Below, in pieces: positions 9,138 to 20,706 of a stretch of DNA of 64,000 bases. The notes beneath the pieces are model-generated. The model was not told where the DNA came from. It saw only the letters and a program-made list of their open reading frames with translations, and searched no databases. The DNA is taken from NCBI GenBank assembly GCA_010015805.1, contig ML978122.1, positions 2,266,453-2,330,452 on the forward strand, given 5' to 3'. The translations under genes were made by a program, and so were the position numbers. This DNA comes from Rhizodiscina lignyota (lineage: Eukaryota > Ascomycota > Dothideomycetes > Aulographales > Rhizodiscinaceae). The number at the start of each line of letters is the position of its first letter. Position 1 is the stretch's first letter.

Positions 9138-11575
9138 ATGTCGTATACGATGACTCCGAAGGAGAGCGACCAGTCCTTCATCGATCGAATAGCTCGCTTC
9201 CGCACACAGCCATTAGAGTTCTTGCGAGAGATATCATTGCACGTCAGCGGCACAGGATGGCGGAGCTACGACCACATCATCGGACAGCCCGTGTTCTACC
9301 AGGGGTTTTCGGAGAAGATGAAGAACAATGTGATGGTACATCCAAACCTGCAGGCCAAGATTGCGGAACTTGCGCAGAAGCGGGTTGCGGTCGAGGACAA
9401 TGATGGCTTGTTTGGGACTGGACTTGATCACAGAGTGAAGATGGATCGTAGAAGGAGGGATATCGAGAAGAGCCTAAGAGAAGTGAGCGAGGACCTGCTG
9501 GATAAAATGATCTGCAAGATGGAGAGCAAGCGCTTTATTCGCGGGGCATACTGGCTTGTCACGCAATTGATGCTGAGGATATATAATCAAGGCATTCATG
9601 TCTCGAGCGAGGAAGTCATTCGATTACGAGAAGTGGCAGAACAAGCCGCGAAGAAGAAGCAGAGCATCATCTTTCTGCCTTGTCATCGGAGCCACATCGA
9701 CTACGTCTCGCTTCAAGTCATTTGCTACAGATTGGGCATGACTCTGCCCACAGTGGTCGCGGGAGACAACTTGAACTTTCCCGTTGTTGGACCGTTCTTG
9801 CAGCACGCAGGCGCGATGTGGATACGAAGAAGCTTCGGAGATGACCAACTCTATACGACCATTGTTCAGTCTTACATGGACACGCTACTAGCGAATGGAT
9901 TCAACGTAGAATGTTTCATCGAGGGGGGAAGATCACGGACTGGGAAACTTCTGTCGCCGAAGTTTGGTATTCTAGGGTTCTTCATGGATAGTATCTACTC
10001 GGGAAGAGTCGAAGACGCCCTAGTCTGCCCCGTGAGCACGCAGTACGACAAGGTCCTGGAAGTAGATTCGTATGTCAGCGAGCTCCTCGGCCAGCCGAAG
10101 AGAAAGGAGAATCTGGGTGATTTCCTCTCCTCTTCCTCGCTTTTGTCGCTGAAGCTAGGTCGTGTCGATGTAAGATTCCATGAGCCATGGAGCTTGCGGC
10201 AGTTCATCGATGAGCAGCATGCGAGATTCACCAAGATGCCGCCACAAATCAACGAAAGCGACGAGCACCTCGATGAAAGAGTCCGACTATTGAGGACCTT
10301 TGGATACAGGGTCTTAAAGGAGATCAATGATGTCTCTGTCGTCATGCCTACCGCGTTAATTGGCACCGTACTTCTGACTTTGAGAGGCCGAGGCGTCGGC
10401 AAGTCAGAGCTGATACGACGAGTCGAATGGCTGAGTGAACGTGTCAAGAGTAGAGGTGGTCGTGTGGCGCATCTTGCCGGTACCGAAACGTCCGTCGTCG
10501 TCGAGCGAGGTCTGCAAGTCCTTGGGCCAAATTTGGTCGGCGTGCAACAAGGCTTGGCGGAGGAGACATACTATGCAGTGGACCGATTTCAGCTCTCCTT
10601 CTATCGGAACATGACCATCCACCTGTTCGTATTGGAAGCGCTCGTTTCTGCTGGCATGTATATCAACGTCAAGCAGGGTGGCGGACCGGAGCAACAGAGG
10701 ATATCCTACGAAGACCTGAGAGCACAAGTATCTTTCCTTTCGCGCCTTTTCCGTGGCGAGTTCATCTTCCCAACAGAAGGACTAGAAGTCAATTTAAGCC
10801 AAACACTGAAGATTCTGGAGCAAGACAACGTCATCAAAGTTGTTTACACCTCGACGGACCCTACGAAGGTCGACTATGTCACGCTGAGCGACTTTGAGCG
10901 AGAGAGTGGGCGGGAGAATTACGATTTCTACTGCTTCCTGATATGGCCTTTCGTTGAGGCAAGCTGGCTCGGTGCTATTTCGCTAATGATGCTGACACCA
11001 CCGCTGGGCCGGGAGCCGGCTCGGTTGGAACTGAATAAGGTGCAAAATCAAGCACAACTTGTAAGGCAAACTTCGCTTTTATTCTTGACGTGTGTTACTA
11101 AAAGCAGCAGTTCGGAAAGACACTGTATTACCAAGGCGACCTATCGTACATCGAGGCAGTCAACAAAGAGACTCTCAAAAACGCATATCAACGCTTTGAA
11201 GACGAGGGTATCATTATCGTGACAAAGTCTCGTGACAAGAAGATTCCCGTTACAGTGCGCCTTGCGGATGAATGGACACCACCACGAGATCCCGAGTCAG
11301 GTCGACTGCTTGCGAGAGGGAAGCTTTGGGAGTTCGCAGACATGATCAGCCAGAGTCGACGAGAGGGAAAGAATAGGAGAGATGGGGCTACGGTGAAGAC
11401 GAGAGTGTTAGGCCTAGCTGATAAAGTAGGCCAGGCACTGTTTGATGATGCTGCCACAGCTGCACAGCCACCGCCGCACGAGGATAGCAAGACCGTGGAG
11501 AGGCCTGTTTCTCCAACGGCGGGTAAGGCGAAGCGGCGCCGAAGGGGAATAATGCAGAGCAGGTCGCGATTGTAG
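9138..11575 (+). CDS. Glycerol-3-phosphate / dihydroxyacetone-phosphate acyltransferase (PlsB/GNPAT family), PTS1-tagged
   Basis: Two exons (9138-11060 and 11108- or 11111-11575) flank one intron (GTAAGG..GCAG) and give about 796 residues. All four acyltransferase blocks are visible in order: HRSHID (block I, catalytic His and Asp), GAMWIRRSF (II), FIEGGRSRTGK (III) and CPVSTQYDK (IV). This places it in the PlsB/GNPAT branch rather than the yeast Gat1/Sct1 branch. The C-terminus is basic and ends in Ser-Arg-Leu, a good type 1 peroxisomal targeting signal, as expected for a peroxisomal DHAP acyltransferase. The likely reaction is acylation of DHAP or glycerol-3-phosphate at sn-1, feeding phospholipid or ether-lipid synthesis. 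The ATG at 9150 is an alternative start. Confidence 0.92.
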
Positions 11576-12329
11576 ATACCAGGTCTAATATATATTGAAT
11601 TGACCTTCCAGAGGGGCTTTCGATTATGCCGAAGAGTACTAAAGTTCCTTATACTTATACTAGCACCCATTGGCTTCGTCAGAGATCAGCTGTTTATTGG
11701 CCCGTTCGTCTATCTATAGATTCCTAGGCCCGGCAATCATGATCGAAGGATCAATGCATAAAGTTTTCCCCATGTGCCCTCATGTCCTTACTGACAACCT
11801 TTGAAGGTCGAAAGCTTGGCGAATTCGACGTCATGCCGCAGTTTTAACCCGAACCCGAACAAGAACCCAAAGCCAAACTTGACGACGATCACACTACAAT
11901 ATGCAGTCGCTGACACAAAATTCCTCCGTGTACGACGGGAGGCGTCAGAATGGAGCCAATCTCTTGCGAAGACCACGAAGGACGGCGCGCAGCCGTCATG
12001 TTAACCTTACTCACTACTAAGAAATGTCCTACATCATGATCTTGCTTTTTTCTTGAGGCTGATGGGATCGCAGCCTTGGCTCCCATATTCTTCGAAGCGG
12101 AGTAAAGCCCAATCCGGCCATTTCGTTTAGATAGGCTGTTTTGATTCAGCTCTCCAGCAAGATGACGCAGATATTTGGAGGAAGGAATTAATATTGCACA
12201 ATCGCCCGATCACATCAATCGTTGATGAGGCTCTGCAGACGGTATGTAAGGTAATAGTCAACCGGAACGGGTTTTCTCTAACTATTATACTGTTTTGCTC
12301 TATTTCCCTTCAACTCTATTGCGGAAGCC
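11576..12329. other. Intergenic, no gene seen
   Basis: This region of about 750 bases lies between two plus-strand genes. It holds only short unsupported ORFs. A small Asn/Pro/Lys-type low-complexity stretch occurs near 11845-11880 (AACCCGAACCCGAACAAG). Confidence 0.5.
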
Positions 12330-13902
12330 ATGGCGTTCCCAAAAGTCTTTCGTGGCAGAGCTTCGTTTGCAGCACTGGTTACTCTTCTTGCTGTGGCGAC
12401 TGCCTCTCCAGTTGCTTTACCGGCACAACCGCAAGATCCTCCAGGTCAAGGTCTCACCTGGCAAGTCCAAGGAAATAACCCAGGCGAAATTAATTGCGAG
12501 ACTGATCGCTCGTCTGACTGTGAGTTGTTTAGTCGACATTGCAGTCATTGACTCTACTAATGCACTTCCGCCTCTAGATTATGGCCTCGGAGTACGACTT
12601 GGAATCTACATGGCCTGGCTTACAGGCTGGATCGCCAACAATTGGGTCCCTGAAGAGATTGCTGGCGCCATGGACACGAATGCAATATTCCTCTTTGCAC
12701 TGGTTATTGCTGTGGTCCGATGCACAAGCACAGATTTGGTCTCTCAAATGGACGGTGTGATGCTCATGCATCTCGCTGGCGGAACGATATTTAGCGTTAT
12801 TAGTATCTGGGGATACCGGACCTGCTGGTACACGAAAGAGGGACCGAGAGGAATCGCCAACTTTGGCGGCTTCGGAACGCATTTGCGACTGTTGCTCTGC
12901 ATGGCGGTCAGCACCTACGGCCTGTGGTTCTGGTATTTCGGCATGGCGGGATCGCTTAAGAGTGGAACTGGTGCTTGCCAAGTGACGTGGACATTCTTCT
13001 TCGCTAAACTTCGAGCTGACGGTGGCATTCGAAAATGGTACATTTTCAAGTACGTCGTGTGCTTGATCTACTTCGGCATCATGACCGCAGTATCAATCAT
13101 CGGACCCATCTCCAGGATCATGAAGATGGCTTGGCTTGCGAGGTACAAGTTCTTCCGCACATCCTCGAGGTTGAAGTATGCCACCGGCTATACTTATGGC
13201 GAGTAAGTCTATCCTCCCTGCTTGACAGGATGTCGTCAAGCTAATTCATGAAGGCTGCGCGGGATTTTTGCTGTCCTTCGTTTCACAAACTTCTTCTGGA
13301 TCATCTTTTCTATGGTTACGTGCGAATTCACACTCAACTATAACCATGTCCAATCCGTCTTGGGAGAAAACGGTCGCATATTTTTCCCTTCTCAGCTCAT
13401 TCCACTGGTCATAGGCGCCAGTAGTTTGATCCGTGTGGTGTATATTGGTCTTGAGGAGTGGCGGGCTCCCGGAGACCATAGGCCATCACTTGAAGAGGCA
13501 CCCACCGAACCAAGGAGGCCGAATCCGTTACCAAGGAGAAGAGACCTCTTCAAACTCTTTGCACCCACGAGCGCCGACGAGAGAGCGTCAAGTCCTATTA
13601 CCGAAGACGGGGCGTTGTTACATTTCGAGAACAGTGACGTCGACGAGGAAATGATCGGGAAGCCACGGTGGTGCAGGTATCTCGTCTCTTACCTGCCATG
13701 GCTCCAGGCTGCTATCCAGTGGTGGAGGATTCGCAATGAGCCGGAGAATCCAACCGCAGACTCAAGACAACTTGAGCACGCCCACGAACCTCGTCTTCCT
13801 TCTGACCTTGAGAAGGCAACTGAAAGGCGCAGGGAGACGTGGAGTAGTGATGATACTCTCACTGCGGTCGATCGGCATAAGAGCTTGAACGATGTGTTAT
13901 GA
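12330..13902 (+). CDS. Seven-TM membrane protein with signal peptide, unknown function
   Basis: Three exons (12330-12519, 12578-13202, 13254-13902) give 487 residues. The introns are 58 bases (GTGAGT..CTCTAG) and 51 bases (GTAAGT..GAAG). The protein starts with a signal peptide (FAALVTLLAVATAS) and a short extracellular Pro/Gln-rich stretch. Seven hydrophobic segments follow, starting with GLGVRLGIYMAWLTGWIANN and ending with LIPLVIGASSLIRVVYIGL. A charged cytoplasmic tail of about 150 residues closes the protein. I know this arrangement as a conserved but uncharacterised family of filamentous ascomycetes with signature stretches NAIFLFALVIAVVR and GGFGTHLR. Seven helices after a signal peptide invite comparison with receptors, but no receptor motif is visible. 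Confidence 0.82.
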
Positions 13903-14327
13903 TCAACTCGATCGAGCAAAGCCGGACAGTGCTGGACTTCTGCACTTCTATTTGTGATACCCAATTTGTTTATCCAACGTTGTGAGCGCTCGACATGATT
14001 GATATTGTTCCGCAGCATATGCGACGGAGTAATGGGACACAAGAATTCTGTGATATTTCAATGGTTGAACTGTTAGCGATGCGTAATGCTTTATGACAGT
14101 TATGTGGAAAGTCTTTGAATAGTCAGGGCGGGGTGAGGGTGGCTTCTGTTGTGCTTGAATGTATGGCTGAGGAATAGTTTGAATGGAAGGAAAGGCTTTT
14201 TGAACTTGGTGAATTGTTCAATAAAACCTCGGATACTTCAACACGGGTGCTGTGCTTTGGATAAGTCTCCGCACGCGCCAGCCTTGGCACCAATCTAGTT
14301 CATCGCAACTTCGAAAGCTCTGTAGAC
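13903..14327. other. Intergenic, no gene seen
   Basis: This 425-base gap holds the 3' UTR of the seven-TM gene and the promoter of the ribosomal protein gene. I see no supported ORF or repeat. Confidence 0.5.
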
Positions 14328-15054
14328 ATGAAATCTTCATCAATTGCACCAAACATGCCAGTGGAATACCTTTGTCGTATGCTACGGCATACAACCCTCT
14401 CACCTACCTCATCGATCGTCTCTCGCCATGTTCTCTCCCATCCTCCTCCACGTATCCGACATTTCTCAAGCTCCCGACCCTCGAACGCGACCTTGATGCA
14501 AGTTCTACGCGGCTGCCGCAAACCGCAACCTGCGCGCAAGAAAGTCTCCCCCTCACTAGCCTACCGACCTGAGATGAAGGGTGTGTGCTTGAAGGTGGGC
14601 ACGACAAGACCTAAGAAGCCGAATTCTGGAGAGAGGAAGATTGCGAGGGTGCGATTGAGCAGTGGGAAAATCGTCACGGCGTATATTCCCGGAGAAGGTG
14701 CGTACAGGTCTCAAAACTACACAATCTGCTCGCGTACGGCGATTCTATAATTGTATAGACATACAATTTAGGGTATACTACGATTGAGTTGGGGAATGTA
14801 CTGATTTGGGGCATTGGCAGGGCACAACGTTCAACAACATTCAGTGGTTCTGGTTCGAGGAGGACGCGCACAGGATTGTCCAGGCGTGAAGTATCACTTA
14901 GTCAGAGGGGCAATGGATCTGGTAAGCCTGGATTGATGCCTGGAGCTGAAGTTCCAGGGGCGTTCAATTTGTAGCTGACCGGTCACAGGGCGCCGTCGCG
15001 AATCGAAGAACATCGAGGTCCAAATATGGCACGAAAAAGCCGAAGACATCATAA
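14328..15054 (+). CDS. Mitochondrial small ribosomal subunit protein uS12m
   Basis: Three exons (14328-14697, 14821-14921, 14989-15054) give up to 178 residues. The core is unmistakable S12: [34 protein letters not shown], then [19 protein letters not shown] and a C-terminal [10 protein letters not shown]. The invariant PNSGER and [10 protein letters not shown] segments form the decoding-centre loops. An extension of about 55 residues, rich in Ser, Arg and His, precedes the core and looks like a mitochondrial import presequence. Met at 14355 or 14382 could also start it. The second intron break falls within the conserved fold and only the spliced frame restores the S12 C-terminus, so the model is well supported. 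Confidence 0.95.
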
Positions 15055-17043
15055 AATGCGTGATAATATTCCTTGGAGCTTCATTTCCCCGGGGTTCGAG
15101 AGCGGCGAAAGATACCGAATAGCAAGGATGGGTTTTTCGTCCATCAATACAGAGTGTGCACGCCAAAGATGTGCCTTGGTGAATGCTGTCCAGGCATATT
15201 CAATCAAGGCTTCAGAGATACTCTCGCTTATCCTGAAGTGAAATGGCTTATCACGTAGCGTCACTGTTGACGTCGTGGGCAACACGATGTCATCCTCGAG
15301 CCAGGCCAGAGATATTTGCCTACAACCTTGGACGCGACAGAGAATATCTGTTTGGCGATGACGGTTCCAGCGCTGTGCCACTGTTGTAATTACTGTTACA
15401 AAAATAGTACGAAACAATTATCTAAATGATGGGGGACAACTCAATCCCACGCTCGGTCTCCGCCTCGCTCCGAACCTTGATTCGAGATCTTCTGCTGAAG
15501 AATGTTGCGTAATGTCTGTCGTACCGACTCGTACCGATTATCGGATGTACATGTCTTACTTTAGTCTTTAATAGAAGTGGGTCGGTTTGAAGTCAACGTC
15601 GAAAAACTAGGTACGTCACTTCTCCCACTCCCACTCCATTTTCCTTGGCATTTATTAGGACTTTGCCTCAAACTAGATTTCACGACAACGGCAAGGTAAA
15701 AATTAAAAACAATTACTTCCTATAAGACTTTTAAAGGTAATTTATAATAGAACATTTTTTTAAATTAAGTTTTCAAAATTTTTTGTGAGTGTAATTCTAT
15801 AGGCTTTAGAAGATGAGGTATCATAGTGCGAAACGGATACCCGCGGTATCGACAATGGGGGCTATACATTAGGATCGAGACATCATCTTCTAGACTGGGT
15901 TGTTCGCTGGACCAAATTCCTCCGTATGACAGCCTATTCATATATTAAGAACAGACTCGTGATGGTGTCTCACAACGCTCTGACAGAGGCCGAGCCGAAT
16001 GCTGGCATACATAGCCATTATTGCACTCCTCTTGCAGAGAATACTGCATTCGATCTGTTGAAGAAGTTCTGACAACAGACAACTGTTTGCCGGCACGAGA
16101 ATAGAGTGAACAGCTTAGCTCATCATTCAACATGTGGGATCTGAAACCAGCCACCTTCTTTCTCACCAGACTACTTCCAAGAATCTGGTAGGTAATTAGC
16201 GGGGATGAATCGCGTCGAAGATGTCCGGTCGCCATCCCACAGTGTATCCGAGTAATCTCACACAACAGATAGTCACGACTCTTTCACATCCCACCACAAA
16301 GTGTTGCAAAGGAGCAGCTTCTAAGCTTCGTGGCTCGCCCCGGGGCGATTCTTGATCGAGGCAAGCTTTGCGCTCGTGTTCTTCATCTCCGGCGCCGTGT
16401 CCTACCCCAGGATTGGGCGATCTGCACTGCATTAGCACGCAGCTGCTAAAAATAAGCGCCACGCGAGATGGGACCTCATCCCTTCTTCCAATCGAACCTT
16501 TTTCCCTGCCCACATCTTCCACGAACCAGGAATTGCCGTCGACCGCCGGCATGCTCACAGCTGGCATGGCTGGGCAGAAGTCTTCCTGCCAGGGACACCG
16601 GCAACCGACCCGGGCGATTCCCAGAAGCTTGCCCTTTTCCCAGCGGAGAGGCAATATATTCTGTCGATCTAAGTTGCTTTCTACTGGCTAGAGAGTGCCG
16701 TAAGGGATACGAAGCGATCATAGCTGTAAGCTGAGTCGCTTTTTTCATTACAATCCTTATCCCGCGTGTCTGCGCTCTGCTGTGGAACTGCGGCTCTCCT
16801 TTTGTAGGGCTCTCGAGCGAAGCATGACGACGCTGTGAATTAGAGGGGCTCGTATTCACCACGTAGGGCATTAAATGATTAAACAGCAAAAGAGCATCAT
16901 AGCGCGGCGGAGACGAGACGGAACTGTATAAGAGGATGCGCCTTCCACGCCAAGCGAGCTTTTAGTTCTGTCTGCTAGAGTACATAATTCTCCGACATCT
17001 GTCTCTTTAGTCTACAAGTCATTCGCTATCGCAAATTCTCACG
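15055..17043. other. Long intergenic region, no convincing gene
   Basis: This stretch of about 2 kb lies between uS12m and the cysteine-rich array. A minus-strand ORF of 122 codons (15417-15049) overlaps the uS12m 3' end and has no family features. Several short ORFs near 16200-16900 on both strands look like chance. Bases 15690-15800 are clearly AT-rich with T and A runs and could be a small decayed repeat. Confidence 0.45.
16927..16934 (+). promoter_or_regulatory. TATA-box-like element
   Basis: TATAAGAG lies 117 bases upstream of the start codon of the first cysteine-rich gene, a normal distance for a fungal core promoter. Confidence 0.45.
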
Positions 17044-17470
17044 ATGATCTTCAACGTTGCTTTCGGTGCTGCTGCACTGCTCGTCAGGTAAAAATCTTCT
17101 CTCAAAGACGTTGCACAGGAATTAACATGTACATGCAGTGGCGCCCTTGCCGCAGAGAGCTGCGAGACATGCTACACCAAGACCGTTACCGCGACTGGTG
17201 TCTTCAAGTGTCCTGTTGAGCCGAGCTGCCCGCCTCTCGTCGCCGACTGCATCTTAGTGGAGACCACATACGTCCCGGATAAGGTCTGCCCTACAACTGC
17301 AACCGTCCCGCCATGCAAGACGACTTGCCAGACTGGCTGTGCTACATCCGTATGCATCTCCCCATTCTTTAAGTCGCTGAATAACGCTAACATGCTTCCG
17401 ACAGACTATGACCGTCGTCGACAGGACTGACAAGTGCGTTCCCACTGGCAAGCCGAGCGGCGGTTATTGA
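17044..17470 (+). CDS. Small secreted cysteine-rich protein, array member 1
   Basis: Three exons (17044-17087, 17139-17349, 17405-17470) give 106 residues, too finely split to appear as a long ORF. The first exon is only 44 bases and encodes the signal peptide (MIFNVAFGAAALLVSGALA). The mature part has 10 Cys, opening with CETC and including CKTTCQTGC, with Thr/Val-rich spacers (KTVTATGV, TMTVVDR). The first intron is phase 2, right after the signal peptide. The second follows the GC-rich cysteine knot. The same layout is seen in the members at 18.4 and 19.6 kb. Small size, signal peptide and many Cys suggest a secreted cell-wall or effector-like protein. The function is unknown. Confidence 0.8.
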
Positions 17471-17676
17471 ACGAGTCAGTCAACTGGCACGGCTCGGAGT
17501 CGCCGTGGGCTTCGGAGTCCTAATTTCCGATGCCTTTCTCCTTATTTTAGTGTATATAATCGGTCAGGGAGCCCTCTCCTCCCTTAGCCCTCTCAATCCT
17601 TTAATTCACAAGCTTTCTAAGCCTTTTCGAGAATGCTCACTAATTTCAACGATTTAATGTGAGATTCGTTCGATAG

Positions 17677-17971
17677 CGGTTGCTTCACCGCTACCATCAC
17701 GCCTCCCATTACTTGCCCCCTGGAACCAGTTTCTGCTACGTTGCACTGTTCCGAGGCCCCAGTTGGCCCAGTCTGCCCGGACATCAAGGACGTTACCGTC
17801 ACCCGCCCTCCACACAACCCCTAGTATGCAGCATTCCTTCTCCACTGTTCCCCCAACATGCTAACAGAAGCACTCAGCTGCCCGAATACCCCGACTGTTA
17901 CCGCCAAGGCAACTTGCCCCAACGACTGCGGTTGCCCTGCCATTCCTACCATTACGGTGACTGCCAAATAA
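17677..17971 (+). pseudogene. Cysteine-rich array member 2, signal-peptide exon not found
   Basis: Two exons are readable: 17677-17823 and 17878-17971, split by a 54-base intron (GTATGC..CTCAG). They encode about 80 residues with eight Cys in the array pattern (ITCPLEP, CPNDCGC) and the Thr-rich tail TITVTAK before the stop. The upstream boundary GATAG|C has the same phase as the first intron of the other members. I could not find a start codon with a signal peptide in the 200 bases before it. Either the first exon has been lost, or this segment is spliced to the signal exon of member 1, whose donor phase fits. Confidence 0.55.
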
Positions 17972-18335
17972 GTGAGGGACATCGAAAGGATCTAGACTGA
18001 ATATGGGAGCACGAGCCACTTTCTCTTTCGTACTTTTGAGGACTTTTAGGGACCATATAAAAGAATGATGAAGAAAATGTACAAGTAGTTGCATTAGCTA
18101 GGCGCTTTTTCTTTCTTTGCAAACTTTTCCCGGAGTGTATTGATACCCTGAAATGATCAGTCGCTTCTATACGAGTCTGTGCGACGGGAGCGTGCTGTTC
18201 TTCGACCTGCCGTATCCTGAACATAAATTCCCTTGGATCTTGTTACACATCATACGAAGTGGAAGACGTGCCTTTTACCTACTTGGGAGAATCAGCTTAT
18301 ACCTTCAGGCCTGGTGCCAACAATGCTCGCCACGG

Positions 18336-18342
18336 TATAAAG
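18336..18342 (+). promoter_or_regulatory. TATA box
   Basis: TATAAAG lies 106 bases upstream of the start of cysteine-rich member 3. Confidence 0.5.
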
Positions 18343-18441
18343 AGCTTGTGGATGCCAGAGCCCGAAATGCAGTCTCATAGATAACTCGACGACTTTCTGC
18401 TCAAGTCATCCTCATTCGGAGTGGTTACAAGCGCAATCAAT

Positions 18442-18793
18442 ATGCTCCTCCCTCAGATTTTCATTGCAGCGACGGCGCTATTTTCGAGGTAGCACAACCC
18501 TCCCTCTGTTTGGATACAGCTAACATTGACACAGCGTACTCGCTGACTGCTCAACCTGCCACGTCCAAACAGTTACCGACACACGTGTGCACCCGTGCCC
18601 GCGTGTAAGATGTGGCTGTATCGTGGAGTCTGATTGCGAAAGAGTTATCACGTCGTACGTTCCGAGCAGTGTGTGCTCAACAACGACCATCGCGTCTCCA
18701 TGCCCCGGCTGTCAATGTGGCTGCAAACAAAGCACTACGACGATAACAGTGGACGATATATGCGTGCCAACTCCAGATCCAACAGGCGACTAG
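18442..18793 (+). CDS. Small secreted cysteine-rich protein, array member 3
   Basis: Two exons (18442-18488 and 18535-18793), with a 46-base intron (GTAGCA..ACACAG), give 101 residues. The first exon (47 bases) encodes the signal peptide MLLPQIFIAATALFSSVLA. The mature protein begins DCSTC and has 12 Cys, including the CPGCQCGC cluster and a final ICVPTP. It shares with members 1 and 4 the CxTC opening, the CVP ending and the phase-2 intron after the signal peptide. It lacks the intron that the other two have after the Cys cluster. A secreted location is likely; the function is unknown. Confidence 0.82.
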
Positions 18794-19598
18794 CACGATT
18801 CCGTCGGTTGATGATCAGTATCGAGCAATATGAGATTACGAATGAGCTACAATTGGTGGTTGATATGAAAATGGAAGACAGATGCAGAGTTCGAGGTGCT
18901 TAGTCTTGGGGATACATATAGTTTGATAGATTCTGGAGACAGTTACAGAACGGATTTTAACTTGTGCTCCATAACTAGTTATATTGTCATTCTGATTGAA
19001 AGAGTCTAATGGTACTAGATGGTGACATTTCGCGGGTTGGTGGAAGCCATACAAGTGGACTCTGCGTATGCTCGAGCTTATCCTCCACATCCCTTTTTCT
19101 TCTTCAAAATTACTTGATGTTCGACTTGTAAAAATTTGCTTGCATTGACTATTCAAATGAAATTTCCTAATTAGGACCAAGTATTCCCTTACTGACATCA
19201 ATCTCGGCTCTTCGGGTGGCGCTCCTACTGTCTGCCCTACAAACACGAGACCACGTTACGCAACAAACGAAGATGTTCGCCTGTCGAGACACTTAGGCGC
19301 ATGTTCTGGAGCGGGCTTCGTAAAGCTCGTAATGTGGGGTAGCACTGAACACGGGAAGCTGAACGTCACCCCCTAAATAGCAAGAATGGCGTTGAGCTGC
19401 TGTGATTGGCGTGAACACCTCATCGAATGGCCAGCGCAATCTCCTGCATAAGGTTATTTTAGCACCAGCTGATCTGCTGTGAAGAAAATTGCTTAAATGT
19501 GAGTCAAGCCATACGGATCCCACGGCCTCTCACTTTAAGTCAAAACCCGTTCTGCAATTTGGCTACACAAAGAACTGTGCGGCTACCAAACGTTGAAC

Positions 19599-20416
19599 AT
19601 GCTTTCTCTCAAGTTCTTCGTCGTTGCTCTGACGCTCTTCTTGAGGTAAGAATCACTATCTTACTTGTCAATGCAAAGAGTAGATTTCGAGGCTGTGATT
19701 CTAGTTGAACGCGATCTAAAGCACTTTTCATTGAGTTTTCAAAGTGCTCCTTCTCTCTCGAAGCACAACTCTGGACTACGAGAAGCGTTCCACTTGTCTT
19801 TGCGCTCAACTACTTCGTCGACCTAGAGAATGAATTTGACGCTTTGACTGACTCTACACAGCGTCTTCGTCGAGGGGTACGGATATGGCGGTCCCAACTG
19901 TTCTACCTGTCAGCCCGTAACTGTTACGAGTCCTATACTCTTCTGCCCGGCCGAGAAATGCACTGGTCCGATTGCGCAATGCATCTTGCTGAAAAGCACC
20001 ATTGTCCCCAGCGCAACTTGTAGCTATTCCACAGTTACGGTCCCAGGCACGTGCCCGGGCTGCCAGCACGGCTGCCGCACAGAGGTCAGCAGCGCCGTAT
20101 TGAATAACGGGTTCATGCTAACCAGGCGCAGACCAGGACCATCAGCACGACAGGCTGCGTCCCACCTTCGCCAACTACGCCGTGTTTCGTCGCCACGACT
20201 ACGCTGGATGAAATCCTTCACTGCCCGTTCATCCCAGCGCCGACCACATCGTGTCCATCTCCTTGCTCAGTCACGAGGACGGTCACCCGACCAACGCCAA
20301 ATGTTTACTGCCCGGACACTTATACCGTCACGATCACCCCAACCTGTCCCACGGATGGGTGCTCGGCGCTGTGTCCCACGGTGACGACGACCGTGACACA
20401 GCTTGGCCAGTCTTGA
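19599..20416 (+). CDS. Secreted cysteine-rich protein, array member 4 (extended form)
   Basis: Three exons (19599-19645, 19862-20084, 20132-20416) give 184 residues, nearly twice the size of its neighbours. The 47-base first exon encodes the signal peptide (MLSLKFFVVALTLFLSV). The first half repeats the array framework (CSTC, CPAEKC, CPGCQHGC). The second half adds a Thr/Pro-rich Cys region (TVTITPTCPTDGC, CPTVTTTVTQ) that looks like a partial duplication of the module. Intron 1 is unusually long (216 bases). Intron 2 has the weak donor GTCAGC, but its position after the HGC cluster matches member 1 exactly, which supports it. Repeated Thr-Val-Thr could be O-glycosylated wall-spanning sequence. 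Confidence 0.75.
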
Positions 20417-20706
20417 AGTGCGATGCTACGAGGCAGGTGAAGAGCATCGTATGTAGTTTTGAGGAATGCCCTCGAAAATAACAATCTTGTCTGAGCTCGG
20501 ATTTCGAATGCCATAGCTAGTCTCGACGATTAAGGTAGAAATCCTGATCAAAGAACATCGAATGCGATCATTGGTGCTGCATGTCTTCGGAGCGTGTAAA
20601 AGCATTTGGGCATATGCTTTTAGCGATGGCCTTATTTGCTATGAAGAGCAGAACTCGTTGCTCGCACTAGCGTACAGCTATCATCGAGGACTTCTTAGCG
20701 GACTTC

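Noticed and set aside
15049-15417. Minus-strand 122-codon gene downstream of uS12m
   Set aside because: It overlaps the uS12m 3' end and shows no family features.
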